A stretch of DNA of 39,101 nucleotides from Acidobacteriaceae bacterium (GTDB lineage Bacteria > Acidobacteriota > Terriglobia > Terriglobales > Acidobacteriaceae). Below the pieces are notes generated by a model. That model did not search any database and was not told the origin of the DNA. It saw only the letters and a list, made by a program, of their open reading frames with translations. The position numbers and the translations under genes are program-made. Positions 1 to 9,533 of this stretch are shown piece by piece. Every line of letters starts with the position of its first letter. Position 1 is the first letter of the stretch. The stretch covers positions 1 to 39,101 of the forward strand of contig JASHQQ010000317.1 in the NCBI GenBank assembly GCA_030039035.1, read 5' to 3'.

Positions 1-132
1 GTTCCAGACGAACTGCAGAAACCCGCGGCGCGCAAGAGGAGAGAGGTTGATCGCGGGGAGGAAGCAGTTCCCAACACGCAAATTCCACTCACAACCGTCA
101 ACAAAGGCTTAGGCCTAGCGGTTGATAGCTGA
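1..132 (+). other. Possible 3' end of an upstream gene (unrecognised)
   Basis: Frame 1 is open from the left edge to a TGA at 130-132, giving about 43 residues that end in NKGLGLAVDS. No family is recognisable and another plus frame is open almost as long, so this may be non-coding leader of the TonB receptor gene that follows. It is listed only because a truncated gene cannot be excluded. Confidence 0.15.
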
Positions 133-189
133 TCTGTCAGTTTCCAATTTCACAAGCTCAGCGGTGAATTCAGGGGAGGACCAGACCAA

Positions 190-3100
190 ATGACAGCGAG
201 AAAGTTCAGAACCCATTGGCTGGGGATGGCGGGAACGGTCAAGGTTGCAATGGCCATTGCCGCTTTCTTGCTCGGCATCAGTGCGGCATGGGCGCAGGTG
301 AGGAACAGCACCATTACCGGAACGGTGACCGATCAGAGCGGCGCGGTTGTTCCCAGGGCGGAAGTGACCGTTACGAACCAACTCACAAGCGAAACGGTAA
401 GAACGCAGTCCGGGCCGGTGGGCGATTACTCCATGCCATATCTCGCGGCCGGTCGATATACAGTTTCCATCGATGCGGAGGGCTTCAGAACTTACCGTGT
501 CAACGACATCGAGGTGGGAACGGGTGTTACGTTGCAAGTGAACGCCAGACTTGCCGTAGGTGCGACCAACCAGGTGCTTCAGGTTGCGGGCTCTACCGCG
601 GAGCTGCAGACGGAAAGCTCGTCGGTGACGGCAACGATCGAAACCCAGCAAATCAGCAACCTGCCCAACATCAACGACGATCCGCTGTACTACGCAACCC
701 TGACGGCGGGGGTGGTGGCAGCTCCGGTGATGTACAGCGACGAGAATCTGGGTGTGGGCTATACGGCCCGCAACGAGTATTCCGCGATCAGGGTGAACGG
801 CGGGGAACTCGGGCTCGATGACATACAGCTTGACGGGGTTCCAGTGCAGGACTCGGGCTGGCACTCCATCAGCGTCATGCCCAACCGGGACGCCCTGCAG
901 GAAGTCACCGTCGCTGCGAACAATCTGTCTGCCGATCTGGGTGGGGGTCAAGCCATCATCCAGATGGTCACCAAGAGCGGCACCAATGTTTTTCACGGCG
1001 ATCTCTTCTACAACCTGCGCAATGAGCAATTGAACGCCAACGGGCTGGCCAACGACCTGGAGGGTATTCCGCGCGCAAAATACCGAGTCGGCGAAGCAGG
1101 CGGCAGCATCGGGGGGCCGGTTGTTCTTCCCAGGCTCTTCAACGGGAAGAACAGAGTGTTTTTCTTCGCCTCCTACGATCGTCTCTGGAATACCGAGCCG
1201 GCCAGCGGGCTGCTCACGGTTCCAACCGTTCTTCAGCGGCAAGGGGATTATGGCCAGACGCTGATTGATTCCAACGGTACTCCGGCGCCTGCCACAATCT
1301 TTAACCCGTTTTCAGTGACGGCGCAGGGCGGCGGTGTCTTCGAAAGAGCGCCATACCCAAAAAGCGCGAACTGCAGTTCGTACGGTTGCGGTTCGGTAGT
1401 TACCAATCCAGACCCATACGGCCTGAAGTACCTACAGGCATTTCCGCAGCCAAACCATGCGCCAAGCGATGTTTATGGCGATAACAACTACTTTTATAGC
1501 GGTACCGCTCCCACAACGCGCAACAATCTGAGTGCCCGGATGGACTTTCATTTCGGGAAGAACTCCTTCTATCTTTCCGGGGGGATTCAGGACGGCACCG
1601 GGTCCGGAGTGAACGCGTGGGGCCCGAACAGCCCCTGGCTATCGCTGTCGGAAGCCGACGTTTCAGACGACGATCCCTACGGTGCGATTGGCGACATCAT
1701 TACGCTGAATCCAACCACGTTTATCGACCTTCATGCCGGCTTTCAGCGGATCGAGAGTATAAACTCCTATCCCACAAATGGCGGGTTCACGTCGGCAGAG
1801 TACACGGCCTATGGCATGCCAGCCGCCGAACAAGCCTTGATCGTTATTCCCGGGGTGGCTCCGTCTGTCTACTCCCTCGGCTATGGAGCCGCTTATAGCC
1901 AGACATTGAATAACACCCAATGGAACTGGAAGAACGAACATCAGAATAACTACGATTTTAACGGCAGCATCACCAAGGTGATCGGGAGATGGACATTGAA
2001 ACAAGGCGCCGACCAGCGCATCGACCAGGGCAACTGGAGAGACACTGAATGGGCTACTCCATCTCTCGGAGCCTACAGCACGGAGTGCTACTGTGAGCAG
2101 TATTACACCGAAAACGGCAACGCCGACAGTGCGCTGAACACCGCTCCGCAGCAGAGTGGGACTCCATATGCCCAGGGAGCGATAGGCGTCATGGGCTACA
2201 GGCTCGATCCTGGAAGCGGAGTGATACCGGCGCTGACCTTCAAATGGTTCTCCGTATTCTCCCAAAACGACTGGAAGGCAACGAACAGACTGACCTTCAA
2301 CCTGGGCCTTCGCTATGAGATACAGCCTGGGCCAACGGAACGGCACAACCAGGAATATTCTGTCGATCTGTACGGGCAGAATCCATTCGCCGCGGGCCTG
2401 GCCGTTTCCACACCCTTTGGCGGGTATGCCAATCCACAAGCGGGATTGGGATTATTCGATTTCGCAGGAATCGACGGCAATTCGCGGAATCTGTGGAACA
2501 CGGAATATAGCGACGTTTCGCCTCGTCTCGGGGCAGCGTTCAGGTTGACAGATCGGACCGTACTCCGAGGCGGCTATGGGCGAATCTATGCGCCCAGTAA
2601 CAGTGGCTACAACGCCAATGGCACGGTCTATGGGGGTGGTGCATGGTCGGGCGGATCGGAAGCGACTCCTTACGGGCTCAACTATAACGGTAAGCCGGGC
2701 GGAACAGGAGACACGGGAGACGGTCGCTTTGAGGATCAGGCAGACTCGACGCTCCTTCTCGCTCCGGGGCCCGTGCAAAGCCCGCGGTTGTATGGCGAGG
2801 AGAACGGCGCGGCGAACGCCGACTTCTTCATCCGCACCATGAAAAACAGCTACGTGGATCAGTGGAACGCTTTCCTGGAGCGCCGCTTCGGAAGCTGGCT
2901 CGCTGCCGCAGGGTGGGTGGGATCGAAGGGCTTCCGACTTCCCTGGCGCCTCTTTCCTCTGAACGGCGAGTTTCAAATTCCGCAAACTACCCTGCAGTCC
3001 TGGCGAAGCCAGTGGATCAGTTCCAGCGGTCAGACTGATCCTTCGCAGGAGCAAGTCCCGAATCCCATGCCCGCCCTGGTCGGTTATGCGACGGGTCCTA

Positions 3101-4098
3101 TGGGCGGCACAACGATCTCAGCCATGCAATCCCAGGAGGGTTATCTCGGTCTGCTGGGGCAAACAGTGATCAACGACATCGGCTCGTCACTGTACAATTC
3201 CCTGGAAATCTCGCTGAAGCATTCCTACTCATCCGGGTTGACAGCACAATTCACATACGATTGGTCCCGGGCGACCGGAATTTCCGAGGGGTCAGATTAC
3301 GCGTCCTACGCCGAATCGCAACAGGGAACCGAGGCTGGCGGAGGTGGGTTCAACTACACGAACCTTCAGAGCAACCATGGAATTCTGGGATACGATACTC
3401 CGCAGCGCTTCGTTGGCGTGGTGACGTACCTGACCCAGTGGGGCAACGGCGGGAAGTATGAGCTCGGGAGTCCGATTACCAGGGCGCTGGCAGGCGGATG
3501 GCAACTGGGGACAGTGGTTACGTTGCAAGAGGGTCAACCATGGGGTCCCAGTTGCTCCACCGGAAGCAATATCGGCAGCATCGACGGAAAATGCATCCAG
3601 ACCGGTCAGCCGCTCGAGGTTCCCAAATCATTGCAGCACTGGTATGACGGCAGCACTACGGTTACACTTCCGGACGGTCATCAGATTACTCCTAACTCGT
3701 TCACTTATCTGAAGTGGAACCCCGATGCGTTCACGAACCAGATTGTCCGATTCCCAAATGGCAACTATAGCCTCGATCAATACTGGTACGGAAACACACC
3801 GACCTACATGGCCCAGCTCCGGTTGCCTGCCTTTCAAAATGTGAACCTGAATATTACCCGTCAGATCCCAATCACGGAACGATACAGGTTCGAGCTTCTG
3901 GGCGAGTTCACCAACTTCTTCAACCACCAGAACTTTCTTCCCGGTGCAGTCAGCAATGGGGTCAGTTCGATCACATCGGCTGCTTCGCTGCCACCGGGCG
4001 CCGCAATTGGCGAAAATGGAAGTTCCAGCTTTGGAACCTTGTCGCCGGACATGATGGACCCGCGACAGATCACGCTTACCGCCCGATTCACCTTCTAG
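190..4098 (+). CDS. TonB-dependent receptor, Oar-like with carboxypeptidase-regulatory-like domain
   Basis: A 1302-residue outer-membrane beta-barrel receptor expected to bind a large substrate (probably glycan fragments) and import it with TonB-ExbBD energy. Residues 1-36 form a signal peptide ending AWAQ. Residues about 38-125 are a carboxypeptidase-regulatory-like Ig fold (TGTVTDQSGAVVPRAEVTV). A plug domain follows to about residue 260, then a long barrel rich in aromatic/Gly strands that ends in a terminal Phe (TARFTF), as outer-membrane proteins do. The length is typical of acidobacterial receptors of this type and longer than enterobacterial ones. The ATG is preceded by GGGGAGG about 10 nt upstream. 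The next gene is a secreted GH12-like enzyme, which suggests beta-glucan or xyloglucan oligomers as cargo; that is inference from position only. No SusD-like partner is present. Confidence 0.93.
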   Translation: MTARKFRTHWLGMAGTVKVAMAIAAFLLGISAAWAQVRNSTITGTVTDQSGAVVPRAEVTVTNQLTSETVRTQSGPVGDYSMPYLAAGRYTVSIDAEGFRTYRVNDIEVGTGVTLQVNARLAVGATNQVLQVAGSTAELQTESSSVTATIETQQISNLPNINDDPLYYATLTAGVVAAPVMYSDENLGVGYTARNEYSAIRVNGGELGLDDIQLDGVPVQDSGWHSISVMPNRDALQEVTVAANNLSADLGGGQAIIQMVTKSGTNVFHGDLFYNLRNEQLNANGLANDLEGIPRAKYRVGEAGGSIGGPVVLPRLFNGKNRVFFFASYDRLWNTEPASGLLTVPTVLQRQGDYGQTLIDSNGTPAPATIFNPFSVTAQGGGVFERAPYPKSANCSSYGCGSVVTNPDPYGLKYLQAFPQPNHAPSDVYGDNNYFYSGTAPTTRNNLSARMDFHFGKNSFYLSGGIQDGTGSGVNAWGPNSPWLSLSEADVSDDDPYGAIGDIITLNPTTFIDLHAGFQRIESINSYPTNGGFTSAEYTAYGMPAAEQALIVIPGVAPSVYSLGYGAAYSQTLNNTQWNWKNEHQNNYDFNGSITKVIGRWTLKQGADQRIDQGNWRDTEWATPSLGAYSTECYCEQYYTENGNADSALNTAPQQSGTPYAQGAIGVMGYRLDPGSGVIPALTFKWFSVFSQNDWKATNRLTFNLGLRYEIQPGPTERHNQEYSVDLYGQNPFAAGLAVSTPFGGYANPQAGLGLFDFAGIDGNSRNLWNTEYSDVSPRLGAAFRLTDRTVLRGGYGRIYAPSNSGYNANGTVYGGGAWSGGSEATPYGLNYNGKPGGTGDTGDGRFEDQADSTLLLAPGPVQSPRLYGEENGAANADFFIRTMKNSYVDQWNAFLERRFGSWLAAAGWVGSKGFRLPWRLFPLNGEFQIPQTTLQSWRSQWISSSGQTDPSQEQVPNPMPALVGYATGPMGGTTISAMQSQEGYLGLLGQTVINDIGSSLYNSLEISLKHSYSSGLTAQFTYDWSRATGISEGSDYASYAESQQGTEAGGGGFNYTNLQSNHGILGYDTPQRFVGVVTYLTQWGNGGKYELGSPITRALAGGWQLGTVVTLQEGQPWGPSCSTGSNIGSIDGKCIQTGQPLEVPKSLQHWYDGSTTVTLPDGHQITPNSFTYLKWNPDAFTNQIVRFPNGNYSLDQYWYGNTPTYMAQLRLPAFQNVNLNITRQIPITERYRFELLGEFTNFFNHQNFLPGAVSNGVSSITSAASLPPGAAIGENGSSSFGTLSPDMMDPRQITLTARFTF

Positions 4099-4126
4099 GC
4101 CGGGAAGGCTGCCGCAGGCTCTCAAG

Positions 4127-4154
4127 GGCTTCCGGGATTTGTATCCCGGGAGCC
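4127..4154 (+). terminator. Stable intergenic hairpin after the TonB receptor
   Basis: A 12-bp stem with a TTGT loop: 4127-4138 pairs with 4143-4154, with one G.T wobble. It lies 28 nt after the receptor stop. No T run follows, so it is not a textbook intrinsic terminator. It may attenuate transcription or stabilise the upstream mRNA before the GH12-like gene. Confidence 0.55.
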
Positions 4155-4241
4155 GGCTTGGGCCCTGGTTCCCGATTCAACTGCTGCCGAGCCAACATTC
4201 ATCGCTTGAATCACGCCCAGGCATGAGAGGAGATTCCATCC

Positions 4242-5108
4242 GTGAAAAACACAACCATTCGCTACTTCCTGGCGCCGATCCTGATGTGCGGCCCATTGGC
4301 TTTTGGCCAAGTATGCGAGACCAGCGTCCCACTGGGTATATGCGGACCGTATTCCTACCCGCAGGTAACCGGCAGCAATGGCAGCAACGTAAATGTCCAG
4401 AATGGCTTTTGGAACAGCGCCAACGCGCCGGCCGGGTCATCGCAGACGATGTACTCGTTCAGCCCCGGAAACTGGTGGGTCGATGCCAATTTCCCGCTGG
4501 GAGAGACGGAGATCTGGACTTACCCGGACAGCGACGCGATCTACCTCAGCGCCCCACCCCTCTTGAGCAGTTTTTCATATCTGTACTCGTCATTCGGGGA
4601 GAACATGCATTTGAACCCCAACACCGACGCCGAGGCGGCCTACGACATCTGGCTGAACGGTTACGCGAACGAGGTGATGATCTGGAACGATGTTTCCAAC
4701 CGCGGCGGACCCAACTATTACGGCGGGTGTACGTCGAAGCTGAGTGCCCAGGCCGTCTTCGGCGGAGAGCGCGGGGTCCCGAAACATCTCTGGAACCTGG
4801 CTGTATGTGGCAGCGAGCTTGTCTGGCAGCTCGACCAGCCGTCTCTTCTCCTTTGTCACGCTTCGGCTCAGGCTCAACGATTCTCGCCTGAGAGCGTAGA
4901 TGTCGGGACCGGTAGCGTTTACGGCATCACGAAGGGAAGCGTGGACGTCCTCGCCATGCTCAAATGGCTGATCACGAACGGGTACCTGCCGTCGAATAGC
5001 AGTCTGGATCAACTTGAGTACGGATTCGAAATCGCCAGCACGGGTGGGGTTAGCGAGAAGTTTCAGGTCACCGACTGGTCAGTTACCGAACAACCGGGGC
5101 TACCCTGA
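4242..5108 (+). CDS. Secreted glycoside hydrolase family 12-like endoglucanase/xyloglucanase
   Basis: A 288-residue exported protein with a signal peptide (MKNTTIRYFLAPILMCGPLAFG, cleaved near residue 22). GH12 enzymes are retaining endo-beta-1,4-glucanases or xyloglucanases with a jelly-roll fold. Visible GH12 hallmarks are NWWVDANFP, DAEAAYDIWLN, the nucleophile-type strand EVMIWND (about residue 145) and the acid/base-type YGFEIASTGG near residue 267, followed by FQVTDWSV. The start has GAGGAG about 12 nt upstream. Between WQLDQ and GSVDVLAMLKWL the protein carries about 30 residues of unusual, Gln/Ser/Ala-rich sequence. The DNA there contains nested inverted repeats (4857-4864 with 4936-4943, and 4867-4873 with 4886-4892), which may be a small in-frame insertion. 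It follows the TonB receptor and may act with it on plant beta-glucans. The family call rests on motifs only. Confidence 0.75.
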   Translation: MKNTTIRYFLAPILMCGPLAFGQVCETSVPLGICGPYSYPQVTGSNGSNVNVQNGFWNSANAPAGSSQTMYSFSPGNWWVDANFPLGETEIWTYPDSDAIYLSAPPLLSSFSYLYSSFGENMHLNPNTDAEAAYDIWLNGYANEVMIWNDVSNRGGPNYYGGCTSKLSAQAVFGGERGVPKHLWNLAVCGSELVWQLDQPSLLLCHASAQAQRFSPESVDVGTGSVYGITKGSVDVLAMLKWLITNGYLPSNSSLDQLEYGFEIASTGGVSEKFQVTDWSVTEQPGLP

Positions 5109-5267
5109 TAACCGCTCAAACCGCATCGTTGAAGTTTGAACGATGGTACGAACAGGGAAGGCTACTCAGCCCGGTGTTTTCGAACTGCAAGACAGATGGC
5201 GTAACTCTCCATCCTGCCGATAGAAAGCCGTTCGATTGGATCGCCGAATGTGGTGACGAACGAAGAA

Positions 5268-5357
5268 TGGCGGAGAGAGTGGGATTCGAACCCACGGTAC
5301 TCGTTAAAGTACACACGCTTTCCAAGCGTGCGCCTTAAACCACTCGGCCATCTCTCC
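5268..5357 (-). tRNA. tRNA-Ser(GGA)
   Basis: On the minus strand the sequence folds as a class II tRNA. The acceptor stem GGAGAGA/TCTCTCC runs 5357-5351 with 5278-5272. The anticodon stem CACGC/GCGTG encloses loop TTGGAAA, giving anticodon GGA. A long variable arm follows, then a T arm with GGTTCGAATCC, discriminator G and an encoded CCA at 5270-5268. It reads serine codons TCC/TCT. No clear terminator is visible downstream. Confidence 0.96.
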
Positions 5358-5554
5358 CGCGGGCGGTCTACGTTTTCGAATCTACCATATTCCCCGGGTG
5401 AAGGCGCTGCAACGCCGCTCGCGAATGCGCGGGCGGCGATTGGCGCAGGTTGCGGAGCAGGCGGGGGCCGCTCCGGTCAGTCAGATCAGGTTGGGAATCT
5501 GCAGCGGGCCGATTATGACCATGACGGCTTGGTTCCATCGCGGCAGGTCGAGAA

Positions 5555-6625
5555 TCACGGCCGGGCTTCAAACACCAGGTTGAAAGGCGTCTCCGCCGCG
5601 CGGCGGAAGCGGCTGAAACCGGCCGACGTGACCACGCTGCGAATGCGTTCCTCTCCTGCCTGCGCGCCCAGCGCCGCGCCCACTTCCTGGGCCATCGAAG
5701 CCGGAGTGCAGATCATCGTCGAAGCCGAGTAATAAATCCTCCCCACCGGATTGTGGTTCTCTTCGGGGCGGTCGTGGGCGAAGGGCTCCACGATCATCCA
5801 CGCGCCGTCGGGCTTCAGCGTCGACAACACGTGCCGCGCCGCGCCGACAGGGTCGCCCATGTCGTGGAGGCAATCGAAGAACGTAACGAGATCGTAGCCG
5901 CCGTTTGCCGGGTAGCTCTTCGAACTGGCCACCTCGAAGGCGATCTGGTCGAGAAGTCCTTCCCGACCGGCGACGTGACGTGCGTATTCGATGGAGCCGC
6001 TGTGATAGTCGAAGCCGTAGAAGCGGGACCTGGGAAAGGCCCTCGCCATCAGGATTGTCGAGGCGCCGTGTCCGCAGCCCACGTCGGCGGCAGCGGCCCC
6101 CGCCGCAAGCCTGGCCTGGACTCCGTCCAACGAAGGGATCCATGAACTCAACAGGTTGTTCTCATAGTTGGGGCGGAAGAACCGCTCCGTTCCGAAGAAA
6201 AGGTTGGCGTCGTGCTCGTGCCAGCCCACACCTTCTCCGGTGCGAAAGGCCTGCGTGATCTTCGGCTCATCCTTGAAGCACGAGGAGATGATATGAAATG
6301 CGCCGGGCAGGTCCTGCACCGTCAGCGCGAATGCCTGCTCCGGCGGCAATTCGTAGCTTTGCGTCGCCGCGTCGTAGATTACGTATCCGCTCGCCGCGTT
6401 GGCATTCAGCCACTCGCGTACATAGCGCTCCGTGGTGCGGGTTTTGGCGGCCAGATCCGCGGAAGTGATTTTCCCCGCCCCGGCCATCGCCTTGTAGAGC
6501 CCGAGTTTGTCGCCGATCACCACCAGGGCGGCATGCATGGCGGCGCCCATGTCTGTCACCGCCTTGCCCATGAACGCGTTCAGTTTGGCAGAGTCAAATT
6601 CCAGAGTTGTGCTTGCACTTGCCAT
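5555..6625 (-). CDS. Class I SAM-dependent methyltransferase with N-terminal winged helix
   Basis: A 356-residue cytoplasmic methyltransferase of unknown substrate. The N-terminal 110 residues form a winged-helix/dimerisation region of the kind seen in mycobacterial Rv2258c-like and O-methyltransferase-like proteins (LGLYKAMAGAGKITSADLAAKT, then TERYVREWLNANAASGYV). The Rossmann domain carries SAM motif I AADVGCGHGAST, an acidic residue after beta2 (FYGFDYH) and FFDCLHDMGDP. The ATG at 6625 is chosen over an upstream ATG at 6685 because GGAGG sits 6 nt before it and the protein then begins at the conserved region; the extra 20 residues are Arg-rich and look non-coding. It stands alone between tRNA-Ser and the ADOP permease gene. 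Confidence 0.9.
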   Translation of the reverse strand: MASASTTLEFDSAKLNAFMGKAVTDMGAAMHAALVVIGDKLGLYKAMAGAGKITSADLAAKTRTTERYVREWLNANAASGYVIYDAATQSYELPPEQAFALTVQDLPGAFHIISSCFKDEPKITQAFRTGEGVGWHEHDANLFFGTERFFRPNYENNLLSSWIPSLDGVQARLAAGAAAADVGCGHGASTILMARAFPRSRFYGFDYHSGSIEYARHVAGREGLLDQIAFEVASSKSYPANGGYDLVTFFDCLHDMGDPVGAARHVLSTLKPDGAWMIVEPFAHDRPEENHNPVGRIYYSASTMICTPASMAQEVGAALGAQAGEERIRSVVTSAGFSRFRRAAETPFNLVFEARP

Positions 6626-6786
6626 TGTCGTCCTCCGCCTCCGGTGTCTCCGGAGGCATTGCGGGAGTGTACGACACGAGCGCACTCATGCGAAAGAACC
6701 CTTCCCGCGCCGCACTTCGCGATCCCGGGGAGATTGGCCAAAGGGGAGGGAAGTCCGGGCAATCGAATTCCCGTCGCGCGTCGAGG

Positions 6787-6823
6787 AAAAAGAGGCGTGG
6801 TGCATGGTTTTCATGCACCACGC
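6787..6823 (-). terminator. Intrinsic terminator of the padR-ADOP operon
   Basis: A perfect 12-bp stem (6795-6806 with 6812-6823) has a 5-nt loop. Read on the minus strand it is followed by TCTTTTT (complement of 6787-6793). It lies 29 bp past the stop of the permease gene, so it should end that transcript. Confidence 0.85.
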
Positions 6824-6851
6824 GGGCCACGATGGCCACATGAGACACCGT

Positions 6852-9533
6852 TCACTCCGCTCGCAAGGCCACGAGCGGGTCGACCGCAGCGGCGCGGCGC
6901 GCGGGCAACCACGCTGCCGCAAGCGCGACCAGAATCATGAGCAGTGCAACCGCGCACATGGTGACCGGATCAAGCGTGCTCACTTCGAACAGGAAGCGGC
7001 GCAGCACTTTGCCCAGCGCCATCGCGCCGGCCAGACCGGCGAGGCATCCCGCGCCGGCCAGGAACAGGCTTTGCCGCGCAACGCTTATCTGGATCTGCCA
7101 CGGCTGGGCGCCGAGGGCGAGCCGCAGCCCGATTTCGGCCGTGCGCCAGCTCACGATGCAGGAGATCAGGCTGTAGACTCCGATCGCCCCGATGATGACC
7201 GCGAGGCTGCCGAATCCCACCAGCAGCACGGCCAGCGCGCGCGGCGCGGCCACGGAGTCGGCAACCACTTCGTTGAGCGCCCGAACATGCGTGACCGGCG
7301 CCAGGGAATCGATTTCGGCAACCGTGTGCCGCAACTCCGCAGCCGCCTCTGCCGGCGTGGAGTGCGAGCGCAGAAGCACATCCATCACCGGATGCTCGAG
7401 CGCGGGCGACATGGGCAGATAGACCTCGTCGCCAAAGTCGCCTTCGATGCTTTCCTCGCGCGCGTTGGCCACCACCCCCACCACGATCGACGCCTTCTGC
7501 GGAGCCCAGACCGCCGGCGACGGTTCGTCGTTCACATCGAGCAGATGCTTCCCGATCGGATCCTGATTGGGCCAGAGGTGTTCCGCCATCCGCTGGTTGA
7601 CGACCGCGGCATGGGTCGACCCCGATGCGTCCTCTTCCGTCAGCAGGCGTCCCTTCAGAAGGCGAAGATCCAGGACGTCGAAGTAGCCCGGTGTAACGGT
7701 CCGCCCCGTGGCCAAAAGCGCGCCCGTGCGCGGTTCGCGGGGATGATTCTCGGCGTCGAAGACGTAGTTGTTCTCGCGGCCGCTCAGCGGCAGCGAGTCC
7801 GTCAGAGCCACGCCCTGCATCCCCGGAATGCTTTGCGCGCGGGCGAGAAGCGTTTCGAAGAAGGAGGTGCAGCGGCCTTTCTCCCTGCAGGCGTCGTTAT
7901 CGAGCGCGACCTCCGCGGTGATCGTGTGGTCGGTGCGAAAGCCGGGGTCGACCTGGGAAATCTTGTAGAGGCTGTGCAGCACGAGCCCGGCCGCGGTGAT
8001 CACCAGTACCGAAAGGCCGATCTGGGCCATCACCAGCAGCATGGAGACGCGATAGCCGGCATTGCCGCCGGTGAGACCGCGGCCGCCAAGCCGCAACGCG
8101 CCCAGCAGATTGAGCGAAGCCATCCTGATCGAGGGGATCAGGCCGAAGAGTATGCCGGCCAGCACCGACGCGCCGAAGGTGAAAAGCACGTCTGCGCCGT
8201 GGAGCGACACATCCTGAATGCGCGGCGTGTCCGCCGGTAAAAGGCGCAGAAAGATGTGAAGGCTGGCAAACGCGGCCCCCAGGCCCACGATTCCGGCCGT
8301 CAAGCCCAGCACTACGCTTTCGGAAAGAAGCTGCTGGATGAGCCTGAGCCGAGATGCTCCCAGCGCGCCGCGAACGGCGATCTCGCGTTCTCGCGCGTTG
8401 GCCCGCGCGAGCATCAGGTTGGCCACGTTCGCGCACGCGATCAGCAGAATGAGCCCCACCGCGCCGAACAGCAGCAGCAGACGCGGCCGCATCGATCCCG
8501 TCTGAGCCTCGAGAAGCGGCGTGACGGTCATATCCGACGCCCAGATATCGGGCATGCGCCAGGGAAACATCGGCAGCAGAATGCCGTGCAGCCGGCGCAA
8601 CTCGGCCTGTGCCTGCCCGGGCACGACGCCGTCGGCCAATCGCCCGAAGAGGTGAAGATCGAAAACGGTCCAGGGATCCATTGCCCGGTCGCGCCGGTAG
8701 GAAACCGGGATCAGGAATTGTGTGTCCGCATAAGGAAAACGAACGCCCATCGGCATGACGCCGATGATGCGACGCGATACACCATCGATGCGGATGGTGT
8801 GACCCAGCACCCACGACGCTCCGCCGTAGCGCTGGCGCCAGTAGCCGTAGGACAACACCACGTCGTTATCCTCGCCCACGACCGCGTCGCCGGGCGTGAA
8901 GAAGTCGCCCAGCGCGGGGCGAATGCCAAGAGTGTCCAGCGCGTTGACGGTCGCCGATGCGCCGAAGACGCGATCCGGAGAGTCGTTGTCCGCAACATTC
9001 GACTCGACGTCTTCCCCATATCCGGCAATCGACGAAAACGCCTTGGAGTTCGCCCCGAGCTCCCGGATCCATCCTTTGGGAGCCGATGGCATGGTCGTGG
9101 CGGTGATTCGCATCAACCGGTCCTGGCGCGCATAGGGCAGCGGGCGCAGCAGGATCGAATCGATCAGCGTATAGATCACGGTGTTGGCTCCGATTCCAAG
9201 CGCCAGCGTCAGCACCGCGGTGATCGTGAATCCTGGCGCCTTGCGCATCTGGCGCAGCGCGAAGCGGACGTCGTGCCCGAAATCGTTCCAGCGCTCGCTG
9301 AGGCGCTTGCGGCGTTCCGTGCGGCCGCCGAGGCGCCGGCCTTCCCGCTCCAGAACGCTCACGTTGCCGAACTGCCGTTCGGCTTCCCTGCGCGCGTCGT
9401 TCTCCGTCAATCCCTGCTTCATCAGATCGGTCACCTTGGTTTCGATGTGGAAGCGCAGTTCGTCCCTCACGTCGGCCGCCGTGTCCGTTCCGAGAAGGCG
9501 ATCGTAACGGCGCCACATGGTGTTGGAATTCAT
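6852..9533 (-). CDS. ADOP-family duplicated orphan permease (MacB/FtsX-like)
   Basis: An 893-residue inner-membrane protein of the acidobacterial duplicated orphan permease type: two MacB-PCD/FtsX modules fused in one chain and no ATPase partner nearby. The N-terminal prefix domain (about residues 1-75, DVRDELRFHIETKVTDLMKQG, then RREAERQFGN) precedes FGHDVRFALRQMRKAPGFT and the first membrane helix (ITAVLTLALGIGANT). Three helices near residues 365-490 (LLLLFGAVGLILLIACANVANLMLARAN region) close module one. Module two repeats the plan and ends in FLFEVSTLDPVT and a final helix before the C-terminus. The real ATG is at 9533; its ATGA overlaps the TGA of padR, and AGGAGG lies just upstream, so translation is coupled. 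Family members are proposed exporters or envelope mechanotransmission proteins; the substrate is unknown. Confidence 0.93.
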   Translation of the reverse strand: MNSNTMWRRYDRLLGTDTAADVRDELRFHIETKVTDLMKQGLTENDARREAERQFGNVSVLEREGRRLGGRTERRKRLSERWNDFGHDVRFALRQMRKAPGFTITAVLTLALGIGANTVIYTLIDSILLRPLPYARQDRLMRITATTMPSAPKGWIRELGANSKAFSSIAGYGEDVESNVADNDSPDRVFGASATVNALDTLGIRPALGDFFTPGDAVVGEDNDVVLSYGYWRQRYGGASWVLGHTIRIDGVSRRIIGVMPMGVRFPYADTQFLIPVSYRRDRAMDPWTVFDLHLFGRLADGVVPGQAQAELRRLHGILLPMFPWRMPDIWASDMTVTPLLEAQTGSMRPRLLLLFGAVGLILLIACANVANLMLARANAREREIAVRGALGASRLRLIQQLLSESVVLGLTAGIVGLGAAFASLHIFLRLLPADTPRIQDVSLHGADVLFTFGASVLAGILFGLIPSIRMASLNLLGALRLGGRGLTGGNAGYRVSMLLVMAQIGLSVLVITAAGLVLHSLYKISQVDPGFRTDHTITAEVALDNDACREKGRCTSFFETLLARAQSIPGMQGVALTDSLPLSGRENNYVFDAENHPREPRTGALLATGRTVTPGYFDVLDLRLLKGRLLTEEDASGSTHAAVVNQRMAEHLWPNQDPIGKHLLDVNDEPSPAVWAPQKASIVVGVVANAREESIEGDFGDEVYLPMSPALEHPVMDVLLRSHSTPAEAAAELRHTVAEIDSLAPVTHVRALNEVVADSVAAPRALAVLLVGFGSLAVIIGAIGVYSLISCIVSWRTAEIGLRLALGAQPWQIQISVARQSLFLAGAGCLAGLAGAMALGKVLRRFLFEVSTLDPVTMCAVALLMILVALAAAWLPARRAAAVDPLVALRAE

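Noticed and set aside
5124..5145. Hairpin CATCGTT/AACGATG after the GH12-like gene as a terminator
   Set aside because: Only 7 bp with an 8-nt loop and no T run; too weak to annotate.
6507..8240. 577-codon open frame on the plus strand
   Set aside because: Antisense to the ADOP permease and methyltransferase genes; composition (Arg/His/Gln-rich) is typical of GC-rich shadow frames.
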